This document shows, piece by piece, positions 1 through 8,987 of a stretch of 64,000 nucleotides of DNA. Position 1 is the first letter of the stretch; every line of letters begins with the position of its first letter. The stretch is taken from positions 8,174 to 72,173 of the forward strand of contig CALUCE010000010.1 of assembly GCA_943914475.1 (NCBI GenBank), in the 5' to 3' direction. This stretch comes from an uncultured Anaerococcus sp. (GTDB lineage: Bacteria; Bacillota; Clostridia; Tissierellales; Peptoniphilaceae). The notes beneath the pieces were generated by a model. That model saw only the letters and a list, made by a program, of their open reading frames with translations, had not been told where the DNA came from and made no database searches. A program made the position numbers and the translations under genes.

Positions 1-68
1 TTGGAGAAGCGGTAGAAAACTTACAAAAATTTGATTCAGAATCTTTTGTAAGTGCAATGTTTGAATAA
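1..68 (+). CDS. C-terminal end of an unidentified protein (partial)
   Basis: An open frame enters from the left edge and ends at the TAA at 66-68. The last residues read GEAVENLQKFDSESFVSAMFE; the other two forward frames have stops here. The fragment is too short to assign. In many Firmicutes codY precedes rpsB, but this tail does not resemble the CodY C-terminus as I recall it. The rpsB promoter begins 4 bases after the stop, with no terminator between. Confidence 0.55.
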   Translation, partial: GEAVENLQKFDSESFVSAMFE

Positions 69-71
69 GGC

Positions 72-100
72 TTGTTATTAAGCGATTTTTATGGTATATT
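72..100 (+). promoter_or_regulatory. rpsB-tsf promoter
   Basis: TTGTTA (72-77) and TATATT (95-100) are separated by exactly 17 bases, a good sigma-A-type promoter. Transcription would start near 107, giving a leader of about 90 bases before rpsB. Confidence 0.65.
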
Positions 101-106
101 ATTCAA

Positions 107-198
107 GGACTACACACATCCGTTGATGGTTGTTACGTTGCCATTATGGTTTTTCAACTAGTTGATGCGGATGGAGGAAAATAAACGGAGGTAAATAA
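107..198 (+). promoter_or_regulatory. Structured 5' leader of rpsB, candidate S2 autoregulatory element
   Basis: The leader holds a closing stem CATCCG (117-122) with CGGATG (168-173). Inside it are ATGG (126-129) with CCAT (141-144), and the small hairpin CAAC-TA-GTTG (155-164). The strong GGAGG ribosome site lies just downstream. Ribosomal protein operons are commonly autoregulated by binding such leaders, so feedback by S2 is the likely role. The pairings are seen in the sequence; the function is inferred. Confidence 0.5.
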
Positions 199-990
199 AT
201 GTCAGTAGTATCAATGAAAAAATTATTAGAAGCTGGTGTACACTTTGGACACCAAACAAGAAGATGGAACCCTAAGATGAAAAAGTTCATCTTCACAGAA
301 AGAAACGGAATCTATATAATAGATTTACAAAAAACAGCTAAACAAATCGAAGACGCATACATGATGGTTAGAGATATTGCAGCTGACGGAGGTTCTGTAC
401 TATTTGTAGGAACCAAAAAACAAGCTCAAGACTCTATAGAACAAGAAGCTAAAAGATGCGGTCAATACTATGTATCTAACAGATGGTTAGGTGGAATGTT
501 AACAAACTTCAAGACAATTAGAAAAAGTGTTGACAAATTAAAGAAATACGAACAAATGGAAGAAGATGGAATATTTGATCTTCTACCAAAGAAAGAAGTT
601 CTTCAATATAACAAAGAAATGGAAAAACTAGAAAAAAACCTTGGTGGTATCAAAGACATGGAAGAACTACCAGATGTTTTATTTGTAGTTGATCCAGGTA
701 TGGAAGAAATAGCAGTACACGAAGCTAGAATACTAGGAATTCCAGTAGTTTCAATAGTAGATACAAACTGTGATCCAGATCTAGTAGACTTACCAATTCC
801 TGGAAATGATGATGCTATAAGAGCAGTTAAACTTATAACTTCTTTAATGGCTGATGCTGTAGTAGAAGGAAATCAAGGTAGTGAATTTTCTGCAGAAGAG
901 GAAGACTTTGAAAACAGTGACTCTGAACAAGTAGAGGAAGCTGTAGAAGAAGAAAACGAAACAGCAGAAGAAGAAAATATTGAACAATAA
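199..990 (+). CDS. rpsB: 30S ribosomal protein S2
   Basis: Ribosomal protein S2 of the small subunit, 263 residues. The N-terminus has the family hallmark HFGHQTRRWNPKM (about residues 15-27), and the whole conserved S2 core follows. The start matches the usual Firmicutes N-terminus MSV-SMK and sits behind a clear GGAGG. The last 35 or so residues form a strongly acidic Glu-rich tail, longer than in many homologues and probably disordered. It is followed 13 bases later by tsf, the standard S2/EF-Ts pair, and both are driven by the structured-leader promoter upstream. Confidence 0.98.
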   Translation: MSVVSMKKLLEAGVHFGHQTRRWNPKMKKFIFTERNGIYIIDLQKTAKQIEDAYMMVRDIAADGGSVLFVGTKKQAQDSIEQEAKRCGQYYVSNRWLGGMLTNFKTIRKSVDKLKKYEQMEEDGIFDLLPKKEVLQYNKEMEKLEKNLGGIKDMEELPDVLFVVDPGMEEIAVHEARILGIPVVSIVDTNCDPDLVDLPIPGNDDAIRAVKLITSLMADAVVEGNQGSEFSAEEEDFENSDSEQVEEAVEEENETAEEENIEQ

Positions 991-1003
991 TTAGGAGGCA
1001 ACA

Positions 1004-1678
1004 ATGGCAATTAGTGCAAAATTAGTTAAAGAATTAAGAGAAATGACCAGTGCAGGAATGATGGACTGCAAAAAAGCTTTAGAAGAAACTAATGGTGATT
1101 TAGCAGCTGCAGAAAAACTTCTTAAAGAACAAGGACAAGCAACACTTGACAAAAAAGCTTCAAGAATTGCTGCAGAAGGTGTAATCGGATCTTATATTCA
1201 CAATGATAAGATTGGTGTTATAGTAGAAATCAACACAGAAACAGACTTCTCTGCAAAAACTGATGCAGTACAAGAATTTGCTAGAAACATTGCTATGCAC
1301 ATTGCTGCAGTTGATCCAAAATACATCTCAAAAGAAGATGCTGACGAAAAAGCTTTAGCTGAAGAAAGAGAAATCTTAATCAACCAAGCAATCAATGAAG
1401 CAAACCCAAATATGCCAGAAGATAAGAGAAAAATGATTGCTGAGAAAAAGGTTGAAGGTAGAATGAAAAAATATCTTTCAGAAGTTTGCCTAATGGATCA
1501 ACCATATATAAAGAATCCTGATCAAACTGTTGAAAACTACCTAAGAGAAACAGCAAACAGTGTTGGTGAAAATATTAAAATCAGAAGATTTGCTAGATTT
1601 GAAGTTGGTAAGGGAATCGAAAAGAAAGAAGAAAACCTTGCTGATGAAGTAGCAAAGCAAATTAACCAAACAAAATAA
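1004..1678 (+). CDS. tsf: Elongation factor Ts
   Basis: Guanine nucleotide exchange factor that recycles EF-Tu from GDP to GTP form. The N-terminal UBA-like domain is clear (KELREMTSAGMMDCKKALEE), followed by the TDF motif (TDFSAKTDAVQEFARN), where TDFVA is more usual. At 224 residues it is the short form common in Clostridia, shorter than the roughly 290 of Bacillus. The ribosome site AGGAGG is 7 bases from the ATG. It closes the rpsB-tsf unit, with a terminator 8 bases after the stop. Confidence 0.97.
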   Translation: MAISAKLVKELREMTSAGMMDCKKALEETNGDLAAAEKLLKEQGQATLDKKASRIAAEGVIGSYIHNDKIGVIVEINTETDFSAKTDAVQEFARNIAMHIAAVDPKYISKEDADEKALAEEREILINQAINEANPNMPEDKRKMIAEKKVEGRMKKYLSEVCLMDQPYIKNPDQTVENYLRETANSVGENIKIRRFARFEVGKGIEKKEENLADEVAKQINQTK

Positions 1679-1685
1679 GAAAATT

Positions 1686-1707
1686 GAGGGCTAGGCCCTC
1701 TTTTTTT
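1686..1707 (+). terminator. Intrinsic terminator after tsf
   Basis: Perfect stem GAGGGC-TAG-GCCCTC (1686-1700) followed by seven T residues. Confidence 0.95.
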
Positions 1708-1844
1708 GTGCTTAATTATGATAAATTTTTTCCAGTTGTTGAAATCATATTTTTTAATCATATAGTAATACAGATTACAAATAACTTAATAATTTTTACA
1801 ATAGTTAACAAATAAATTTAAATAAATATAGAAAGGATATAACA

Positions 1845-2762
1845 ATGGCAAAATTTACAAATCCAAAAGATTTAATTGGAAACACACCACTTCTTAAACT
1901 TGAATCATTAAAAAAGCCAGGTAGGGCTGATATATATGTAAAAGTTGAAAAGAATAACTTAGCTGGTTCTATCAAAGATAGGATAGCCTTATATATGATA
2001 GAAGAAGCTGAAAAAAATGGTGACCTAAAACCTGGATACACAATTGTTGAACCAACTAGTGGTAATACAGGTGTAGCTCTTGCAGCACTTGCAGCAGCTA
2101 AAGGTTACAAATTGATTTTAACTATGCCAAATTCTATGAGTATAGAAAGATCTAAGCTAGCAGAAGCCTATGGAGCAGAAGTTATAAGAACTACAGAAAA
2201 CGGTCTACAAGGTGCTGTAGATAAGGCTATCGAATTATCAAAAAAAGATGGATACTTTATGCCTGACCAATTTTCAAATCCCGCTAATATCAAGGCTCAC
2301 TATGAAACAACAGGACCAGAAATTTTGGATGAGCTTACACCAGATGCTTTTATAGCTGGAGTAGGAACAGGTGGTACTGTAACTGGTACAGGTAGAAGAT
2401 TAAAAGAAGCTAAGGCTGATGTTAAGATATATGCGATTGAACCAAAGGAAAGTCCTTTGCTATCAGGTGGAAAAGCCAGTGGTCATAAGATTCAAGGTAT
2501 CGGAGGAAACTTCATACCTAAAAACCTAGACTTTGATATTGTTGATGGCATAGTTGATATTTCTGGTGATGATGCAATTGAAATGTCTAGAACTTTGGCA
2601 AAGAATGAAGCTCTTGCAGTTGGAATATCATCAGGTGCAAATGTTGCTGGAGCTATACAAGTAGCAGATGAATTAGGAGAAGGTAAAGTTGTAGTTACTG
2701 TCTTGCCTGATACTGGTGAGAGATACCTATCTACAGAGCTTTACGATATAAATGATAAGTAA
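1845..2762 (+). CDS. cysK: Cysteine synthase (O-acetylserine sulfhydrylase)
   Basis: PLP enzyme that makes L-cysteine from O-acetylserine and sulfide in the cytosol. The 305 residues are typical for CysK. Lys44 in SIKDR is the expected Schiff-base lysine; TSGNTG (71-76) and the glycine-rich GVGTGGTVTGTG loop bind PLP and substrate. The ATG follows AGAAAGGA. The stop overlaps the cysE start as TAATG, so the two are translationally coupled. A weak promoter (TTGAAA, 16 bases, TATAGT) may lie in the AT-rich 135-base gap upstream. No T-box or S-box was recognised there. Confidence 0.96.
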   Translation: MAKFTNPKDLIGNTPLLKLESLKKPGRADIYVKVEKNNLAGSIKDRIALYMIEEAEKNGDLKPGYTIVEPTSGNTGVALAALAAAKGYKLILTMPNSMSIERSKLAEAYGAEVIRTTENGLQGAVDKAIELSKKDGYFMPDQFSNPANIKAHYETTGPEILDELTPDAFIAGVGTGGTVTGTGRRLKEAKADVKIYAIEPKESPLLSGGKASGHKIQGIGGNFIPKNLDFDIVDGIVDISGDDAIEMSRTLAKNEALAVGISSGANVAGAIQVADELGEGKVVVTVLPDTGERYLSTELYDINDK

Positions 2763-3283
2763 TGAATTATGAAGAATACAAAGACGAATTAATTGAAGTA
2801 GCGATGAATAAGGACCCTTCTCTTAAATCAAGAGAAGAGGCCCTTAAATATACATCTGGTGTTAAGGCATTACTATCCCACTATATTGCCCATGACTACT
2901 ATAAAAAAGGTGAATTTATGAAGGCATCTGAAATATCTTTTAGGGCAAAAATTGAAACAGGTATAGAAATTCATCCTGGTGCCCAAATAGGAAGAAGATG
3001 TTTTATAGATCACGGAATAGGGGTAGTAATAGGGGAGACAAGTGTGATAGGGGATGATGTAATGATGTATCATGGAGTTACACTTGGTGGTCTTGTTAAT
3101 GAAAAAGTTAAAAGACACCCTACTGTTGGAAACAATGTGCTAATAGGAGCTGGGGCAGTTCTTTTAGGTAATATTAACATAGGAAATGATGTAAAAATTG
3201 GTGCTAATGCTGTAGTTTTAGATGATGTAACTGATGATTGTACAGCTGTTGGAGCACCTGCAAAAATAATTAAACATAAGTAG
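2762..3283 (+). CDS. cysE: Serine O-acetyltransferase, short form
   Basis: Transfers acetyl from acetyl-CoA to L-serine, giving the CysK substrate. At 173 residues it is the short class (EpsC/SAT-like), with a brief helical N-terminus and a left-handed beta-helix of hexapeptide repeats from about residue 65 on. Conserved segments include HPGAQIG, DHGIGVVIGE and GVTLGG, containing the catalytic His region. It overlaps cysK by one base. Assignment within hexapeptide acyltransferases rests on the motifs and on the cysK neighbour. Confidence 0.94.
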   Translation: MNYEEYKDELIEVAMNKDPSLKSREEALKYTSGVKALLSHYIAHDYYKKGEFMKASEISFRAKIETGIEIHPGAQIGRRCFIDHGIGVVIGETSVIGDDVMMYHGVTLGGLVNEKVKRHPTVGNNVLIGAGAVLLGNINIGNDVKIGANAVVLDDVTDDCTAVGAPAKIIKHK

Positions 3284-3287
3284 TTTT

Positions 3288-3322
3288 AAAGGTGTAAATT
3301 ATTTTAATAATTACACCTTTTT
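3288..3322 (+). terminator. Terminator after cysK-cysE
   Basis: Arms AAAGGTGTAA (3288-3297) and TTACACCTTT (3311-3320) pair perfectly, and the AT-rich loop can extend the stem. The T-run is short, so it may be leaky into the ABC exporter genes. Confidence 0.75.
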
Positions 3323-3348
3323 AAAAGTCTTTACTTTTAGGAGAAGAA

Positions 3349-5085
3349 ATGTTTGAAAAGTTTAAATGGTTTATTAAATATTATAAAAAGCGATATATAA
3401 TAGGAATCATATTTTTACTTTTAAGTGACCTAGTTTCCTTATATTTACCCTATATAACAGGAAGACTTATAGACTTGGTATACAACCAAGCTATAAGCAT
3501 GGATGAATTTATAAGAATTATATCATTTACTGTATTTATGATCCTACTTAAATACTTCCTAGCTATGGGGTGGTCATATAATGTATTTCGTGCCTATGGA
3601 ACTATGGAATACTTATCAAGAAAGAAATTGATGAGCAAATTTTTAAGACAATCCCAAGAATTTTATGAAAAAAACTCAACTGGTTCACTTATGGGTAAGT
3701 CAACAAATGACGTACAACAAGTGGCATCTCTTGCTGGTTATGGTACTTTGGCCTTGGTAGATGCTACCATATTACCCCTAAGTATATTGATTGTGTCCTT
3801 TATTACAGTTGATTTTAAACTTACCTTATTTTCAGTACTTCCTTTAACCTTGATTGCTTATTTATATTTTAAAATATCAGATAAAATTTACGAAAAATCA
3901 AAGATTGCCAATCAAAATTTTGATAGCTTAAACAACAATGTACTTGAAGACGTTGAGGGAGTTAGGATTATTAGAGTTTATAATATCTTAGGTATAAGGT
4001 CAGCATCTTTTAATAAGAGGGCTGAAGATTTAGCAGAAAGTAATATAGAGTTGGTTAAATACCAAGCCTTGATGCAGTCTTTGGAAAGAGTTATAACTTC
4101 TATTACCTTTATAATAGCAATAGGCTATGGATCTTTTATGATTTATGAAAATAAACTTAGTATAGGTCAGTTAGTTTCATTCACTTATTATTTGAATATG
4201 ATGATTTGGCCAATGTTTGCACTGGGTGATTTTATTAACCTAAAACAACAAGCTAGTGCTGCCATGGATAGGATTGATGAGATTCTACATTATAAAGAAG
4301 ATATAAAAGATTCATCTGAAAATAGATCTTTGCCTGCAAATGTAGATGTTGATTTTAATGATTTAAGTTTTAAATATCCTACATCAAAAGAAAATATACT
4401 GAGCGATATAGATCTTGACCTTAAATCTGGTTCATCTCTTGGAATACTAGGTAAAACAGGATCTGGTAAAACAACTCTAATCAAACAATTGTTAGACCTT
4501 TATGTGATTGATAAGGATAGTCTTTTAATTGATGATGATCTTGCTAATGAGATAAACTTTAAATCGTTTAAAGATAAGATTGGTTATGTACCACAAATGC
4601 ATATGATATTTTCAGATACTATAAAGAATAATATTAAGTTTTCAAAACCTAAAGCTACTGATGCCGAAGTTTTCGAGGCAATCAAACTAGCGGATTTTGA
4701 TAAAGATATAGAAGAATTTCCAGATGGCCTAGATACTATTACTGGTGAAAAAGGTATATCTTTATCTGGTGGTCAAAAGCAAAGGCTTGCTATAGCTAGA
4801 GCTCTTGTAAAAGATCCAGAAATTCTTATTCTTGATGATGCTATGAGTGCTGTAGACGCAAATACTGAAAAGAATATACTAGATAATTTTAAAAAATATA
4901 GGAAAGATAAAACTACTATAATAATATCTCATAGGATAAGTCAGGTTCAGAATTGTGATAATATCATTGTTTTAGATGATGGAAAAATAGTCGAAGAAGG
5001 CCGTCACGAAGACCTAATGGCCTACGATAGATGGTATAAGACACAATATTATAATCAGATTTTAGGAGCTATAAATGAAGAGTAG
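3349..5085 (+). CDS. Heterodimeric ABC exporter subunit, degenerate-site half (BmrC-like)
   Basis: Type I ABC exporter half, 578 residues: an N-terminal six-helix transmembrane domain and a C-terminal ATPase domain. Walker A GKTGSGKT starts at residue 368, signature LSGGQKQ at 472. Walker B ends in Asp496-Asp497, so Asp stands where the catalytic Glu should be. This is the classic mark of the non-catalytic half of an asymmetric pair such as BmrC/BmrD. The downstream gene has the complementary features and overlaps by 11 bases. The substrate (drug, lipid or peptide) cannot be read from sequence. Confidence 0.92.
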   Translation: MFEKFKWFIKYYKKRYIIGIIFLLLSDLVSLYLPYITGRLIDLVYNQAISMDEFIRIISFTVFMILLKYFLAMGWSYNVFRAYGTMEYLSRKKLMSKFLRQSQEFYEKNSTGSLMGKSTNDVQQVASLAGYGTLALVDATILPLSILIVSFITVDFKLTLFSVLPLTLIAYLYFKISDKIYEKSKIANQNFDSLNNNVLEDVEGVRIIRVYNILGIRSASFNKRAEDLAESNIELVKYQALMQSLERVITSITFIIAIGYGSFMIYENKLSIGQLVSFTYYLNMMIWPMFALGDFINLKQQASAAMDRIDEILHYKEDIKDSSENRSLPANVDVDFNDLSFKYPTSKENILSDIDLDLKSGSSLGILGKTGSGKTTLIKQLLDLYVIDKDSLLIDDDLANEINFKSFKDKIGYVPQMHMIFSDTIKNNIKFSKPKATDAEVFEAIKLADFDKDIEEFPDGLDTITGEKGISLSGGQKQRLAIARALVKDPEILILDDAMSAVDANTEKNILDNFKKYRKDKTTIIISHRISQVQNCDNIIVLDDGKIVEEGRHEDLMAYDRWYKTQYYNQILGAINEE

Positions 5086-6817
5086 AAAAAATAGTATTCA
5101 AAGATTAAAAAAATATGCCCATGAAGAAAGGTCTTCTCTGATTAGAGGTTTTATATTTTCCTTAAGCAGGACTATATTAGAAATTTTAGGTCCTATGGTT
5201 ATTGCCTATATTTTAAACAACCTTATAGGAAAGAATATGACCATGGATAGTATCAAAAAAATAGCTATGTTTTTGGTTCTGCATTTCTTTATCTACCTAT
5301 CTATAGCTTTTCTGTTAAATAAAGCAAGACTATCTTTTGAAAAATCAGCAAATAAAATAGCTCTTATGATACAAAAAGATGTATACAATAAAGTACAAAC
5401 TTTCCCTATATCATATTTTGATAACTTACCATCAGGAAAAATTTTATCAAGAATAACAAACGATGCAAATAAGCTTAAAACCATGTTCCAGCTATTATTA
5501 TCAGACATACTAACATCTGCTATTTTAATAGTGGGTTTGTATACAACTATATTTGTTACAAATAAGATAGCTGCCTTGATGTTGTTACTACTATTTCCTT
5601 TGGTAATATTAATATTTAAAACCTATTTAGATAAGACCTACTTCTATACTAGTAAAATTAAAAAGTATACAGCAGATGTAAATGCAAAGATAAATGAATA
5701 TATACAAAACATGGAAATAATTCAAGCTTTCAACCAAGAAGAAACTATAGACAGTAAGTTTGATAAGACTAACAAAAAAATCTATGATATCAACATGAAA
5801 CTATCAAAATTAAGGTCTTATTCTGGTTATAGGGCTATGGATATACTAAATTATCTAGCTACCATAGTTGTTATTATATACTTTTCTGTAGGGTCTATAA
5901 CAGGAAAATATGCTGTAACTGTGGGTTCCTTATATATGGTAATAGACTACACATCAAAGCTTTTTAATAATATGACTACTATCATAATGAGATTTGGTGA
6001 TGTAGAAGATGCACTATCATCTGCAGACCATATTTTCAATATTTTAGATATGGAATCAATGGAAAACTTACCCGACAAACTAAATAATATCGAAGGTGAT
6101 ATAGAATTTAAGGATGTAAGCTTTGCCTATAAAGAAGAAGATGTGCTAAAGAATATTAATTTTTTGGTAAAGTCTAACCAATCACAAGCCCTTGTAGGTC
6201 AAACGGGATCCGGAAAATCTACTATAATAAACCTTCTATTAAACTTCTATAGTCCAAGGCTTGGATCCATAAGTATAGGTGGACAAGATATATCTCTAGT
6301 TGATAGAGATGACTTAAGAAAGGATATGGCTGTAGTCCTCCAGGACGCTTTCCTATTTAAGTCTACTATTAGGGAAAATATAAGCCTTGGTGAAAAGTTT
6401 ACAGATAAGGATATCATAGAATCCTTAAAGGCAGTTGGAGGCGAAAGACTAATAGCCAAAGGTCTTGATAGTCAAGTCCTTGAAAATGGAAGTAACCTAA
6501 GCCAGGGTGAAAAACAACTTATTTCTTTTGCTAGAGCTTATATAAGAGATCCAAAGGTCTTGATTCTAGATGAGGCTACATCAAATATAGATACAGAAAC
6601 AGAAAGAATCATTCAAGAAGGTATAAATAAGCTTAAAGAAAATAGAACCACCTTTATAATAGCTCACAGGCTATCTACTATAAAAGAAGTGGATAATATC
6701 ATAGTTTTATCCTATGGTAAGATAATAGAACAAGGTAACCATGAGGAACTTATGAAGCTTGGTGGATACTATAAGAAGATGTATGATAAACAAATTAAGG
6801 ATCTAGAAGTAGAATGA
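5075..6817 (+). CDS. Heterodimeric ABC exporter subunit, catalytic half (BmrD-like)
   Basis: Second half of the exporter, 580 residues, with an N-terminal transmembrane domain followed by the ATPase. Walker A GQTGSGKS starts at residue 375. The signature is degenerate, LSQGEKQ at 475, while Walker B ends in Asp499-Glu500 with the normal catalytic Glu. Paired with the upstream subunit this gives one competent ATP site (this Walker A/B with the partner LSGGQ) and one degenerate site. The ribosome site AGGAG lies inside the upstream gene. No clear terminator follows. Confidence 0.92.
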   Translation: MKSRKNSIQRLKKYAHEERSSLIRGFIFSLSRTILEILGPMVIAYILNNLIGKNMTMDSIKKIAMFLVLHFFIYLSIAFLLNKARLSFEKSANKIALMIQKDVYNKVQTFPISYFDNLPSGKILSRITNDANKLKTMFQLLLSDILTSAILIVGLYTTIFVTNKIAALMLLLLFPLVILIFKTYLDKTYFYTSKIKKYTADVNAKINEYIQNMEIIQAFNQEETIDSKFDKTNKKIYDINMKLSKLRSYSGYRAMDILNYLATIVVIIYFSVGSITGKYAVTVGSLYMVIDYTSKLFNNMTTIIMRFGDVEDALSSADHIFNILDMESMENLPDKLNNIEGDIEFKDVSFAYKEEDVLKNINFLVKSNQSQALVGQTGSGKSTIINLLLNFYSPRLGSISIGGQDISLVDRDDLRKDMAVVLQDAFLFKSTIRENISLGEKFTDKDIIESLKAVGGERLIAKGLDSQVLENGSNLSQGEKQLISFARAYIRDPKVLILDEATSNIDTETERIIQEGINKLKENRTTFIIAHRLSTIKEVDNIIVLSYGKIIEQGNHEELMKLGGYYKKMYDKQIKDLEVE

Positions 6818-6840
6818 TTCTGAATATCATCCAAATATGT

Positions 6841-6869
6841 TTCTATAATTAACCTCTTTATGGTATAAT
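6841..6869 (+). promoter_or_regulatory. rny promoter
   Basis: Consensus TATAAT (6864-6869) is preceded by TGG, an extended -10, with a weak -35 TTCTAT (6841-6846) at 17-base spacing. Confidence 0.65.
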
Positions 6870-6917
6870 ATTTATTAGGAATGAAAAAATTCCACATCAC
6901 TAATAGGAGGTGGTTAT

Positions 6918-8462
6918 ATGGATAATCCAATCGTGATTACTATCGTAGCTGTCGCCTTTGTATTGTTAGCTTTTTTACTAGGATATCTCTATCGCAAGAG
7001 AATCGGAGAATCAAAGATAGCTTCTGCTGAAGAATTAGCCAGAAAAATGATTGAAAATGCAAATAAAGATGCAGAATCATTAAGACGAGAAGCTGTTATT
7101 GATGCAAAAGATGAAATTGCCAAGTTAAAACTTGAAAATGAAGAGAGATTCAAACAGACAAGAAAAGAATTAAATTCTAGAGAAAATCGTCTGTTGAAAA
7201 AAGAAGAAAGCTTAGACAATAGGTCTTTGCTGATGGATAAGAAATTTGATCAAATCTCTAGTGATCAAAAGAAACTAAAGCAAAAAGAAGACAGAGTTGA
7301 TAAGTTAATTGAACAACAAGAATTGGAATTACAAAACATCGCCGGACTTACTACTAGTGAAGCTAAAGATATTTTGCTTGAAAATGTAAAAAGTGAAACT
7401 ATACATGAATCAGCAAAAATCATAAAAGAATATGAGGAAAAAACTAAGGTTGAAAGCAAGAAAATTGCTACTGAAATTATAGCAACCACAATACAAAGAT
7501 ATGCAGCTGATCAAATAGCTGAAAGTACTGTAACTGTGGTTAGTCTACCAAATGATGTGATGAAAGGTCGTATCATAGGTAGAGAAGGTAGAAATATTAG
7601 GGCTTTCGAACAACTTTCAGGTGTAGACTTAATAATTGATGATACTCCTGAAGCTGTAGTTTTATCTGCATTTGAACCTATAAGAAGGGAAATTGCTAAG
7701 GTAGCATTGGAAAGATTGATTTTGGATGGTAGAATTAACCCATCTAGGATTGCTGAAATGCTAGAAAAAGCTGAAGAAGAAGTTGAACAAAGAATTATTG
7801 AAGATGGTGAAAAAGCTTGTGAGGATGCAAACATTCATAACCTTCACCCTCAATTAGTAAAATTAGTTGGAAAACTTAAATTTAGAACTTCCTATGGACA
7901 AAATGTACTAAAACATTCAGTAGAAGTTGCCAATATTGCTGGTCTTTTGGCTAGAGAAATTGGTGCTAATGAACAAAATGCTCGTCGAGGAGGATTACTT
8001 CATGATTTAGGTAAAGCTATAGACCATGAAGTTGTTGGTACTCATGTTGAAATAGGCGTTGATGCAGCAAAAAGATACGGTGAGAATAAATACGTAGTTA
8101 ACTGTATAGAATCACACCACGGAGATGTAGAACCAAACTGCGTAGAAGCTGTTTTGGTACAATCTGCTGATACTATATCTGCTGCTAGACCTGGTGCAAG
8201 AAGAGAAAGTCTAGAAAACTATATCAAGAGATTAGAAAATCTAGAAAAGATAGCTAATTCATTTGATGGAATTGAAAAATCATTTGCTGTTCAAGCTGGT
8301 AGAGAAATCAGAATTATGGTTAAACCAGAAAAAATTTCAGATGATGAAATGGTTGTAATTGCTAGAGAAATTGCAAACAGAATCGAAGAAGAATTAGAAT
8401 ATCCAGGTCAAATCAAAGTAAATGTAATTAGAGAGTCCAATGCGATTGAATACGCAAAATAA
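6918..8462 (+). CDS. rny: Ribonuclease Y
   Basis: Membrane-anchored endoribonuclease that initiates mRNA decay. The order is a single N-terminal transmembrane helix (about 5-25), a long charged coiled coil (about 30-190), a KH RNA-binding domain starting near GRIIGREGRNIR (about 215), and an HD metal-dependent hydrolase domain with LLHDLGKA (His362-Asp363). The 514 residues match the family length (about 520). It has its own promoter and a strong terminator, so it is probably monocistronic. RNase J is also encoded in this window (21291-22961). Confidence 0.97.
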   Translation: MDNPIVITIVAVAFVLLAFLLGYLYRKRIGESKIASAEELARKMIENANKDAESLRREAVIDAKDEIAKLKLENEERFKQTRKELNSRENRLLKKEESLDNRSLLMDKKFDQISSDQKKLKQKEDRVDKLIEQQELELQNIAGLTTSEAKDILLENVKSETIHESAKIIKEYEEKTKVESKKIATEIIATTIQRYAADQIAESTVTVVSLPNDVMKGRIIGREGRNIRAFEQLSGVDLIIDDTPEAVVLSAFEPIRREIAKVALERLILDGRINPSRIAEMLEKAEEEVEQRIIEDGEKACEDANIHNLHPQLVKLVGKLKFRTSYGQNVLKHSVEVANIAGLLAREIGANEQNARRGGLLHDLGKAIDHEVVGTHVEIGVDAAKRYGENKYVVNCIESHHGDVEPNCVEAVLVQSADTISAARPGARRESLENYIKRLENLEKIANSFDGIEKSFAVQAGREIRIMVKPEKISDDEMVVIAREIANRIEEELEYPGQIKVNVIRESNAIEYAK

Positions 8463-8475
8463 AAAATGATTGAAA

Positions 8476-8506
8476 GAAGAAGGATTTATTCCTTCTTCTA
8501 TTATTT
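8476..8506 (+). terminator. Intrinsic terminator after rny
   Basis: Perfect 9-base stem GAAGAAGGA (8476-8484) with TCCTTCTTC (8490-8498), loop TTTAT, then a T-rich tail. Confidence 0.9.
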
Positions 8507-8819
8507 TATATTAATTTTCATATAAATATTCCTTATATTTCTTAATTTTATTCTTTTTATTAATTTCGCAAAAATGTTTTAAAAAATACAAGCCATAAAA
8601 TGCGATCTAAGCGATTTTAAAATAATAATCATATAAATAGTCGTTAAAATACCATTTGTACATATAAAGATAGGTGTAAGCCTGATAAAGGCAATTTAGC
8701 TTATTTTAATAGATTTCATAAGGGGTTATGGCGAAAAATAATAAAACGTCAGAATATTAAAGTTCTTAAGGCTGTTATATTATAAATTACGTAAGTAATT
8801 GTTTTGTTAAAGGGTAACT

Positions 8820-8915
8820 ATGAAACAAATTTTTAGTAAGATGAAAAAAAGTAAAAATAATAGAAGGACGAGTATATCTTATAAAGATGAATGGAACATA
8901 TACTCAATTCTTTAA
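8820..8915 (+). CDS. Possible small basic protein, 31 codons
   Basis: ATG at 8820 is preceded by AAAGGG at a usable spacing of 5 bases, and the frame runs to TAA at 8913-8915. The product starts MKQIFSKMKKSKNNRR and is strongly basic in its first half. No family is recognised. Frames this short occur by chance in AT-rich DNA, so only the ribosome site argues for it. Conservation or ribosome profiling would decide. Confidence 0.2.
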   Translation: MKQIFSKMKKSKNNRRTSISYKDEWNIYSIL

Positions 8916-8967
8916 AATCTCCTAATAAATTTATAAATAGGCCACAGGATAGAAAAATATATCATTT

Positions 8968-8987
8968 CACAAAATAATAATTTTGTG
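8968..8987. promoter_or_regulatory. Perfect inverted repeat upstream of the xer promoter
   Basis: Arms CACAAAAT (8968-8975) and ATTTTGTG (8980-8987) with a 4-base spacer. It ends 6 bases before the -35 box of the recombinase promoter, a natural position for a regulator site. No T-run follows, so it is not a terminator. Confidence 0.5.

Noticed and set aside
8640..8740. Riboswitch (c-di-GMP or similar) before the Xer gene
   Set aside because: The AAGCC/GGC elements are too short, and none of the conserved cores I know (c-di-GMP-I, TPP, cobalamin, SAM, THF) are present.
8648..8782. 45-codon open stretch in the rny-xer gap
   Set aside because: It has no start codon (ATG, GTG or TTG), no ribosome site, and no recognisable similarity. 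It could be a gene remnant but is not supported as a gene.
8765..8800. dif-like site around the near-palindrome AATTACGTAAGTAATT
   Set aside because: The right half resembles the XerD arm (7 of 11) but the left half matches at only about 4 of 11 positions, so it is not a convincing dif.
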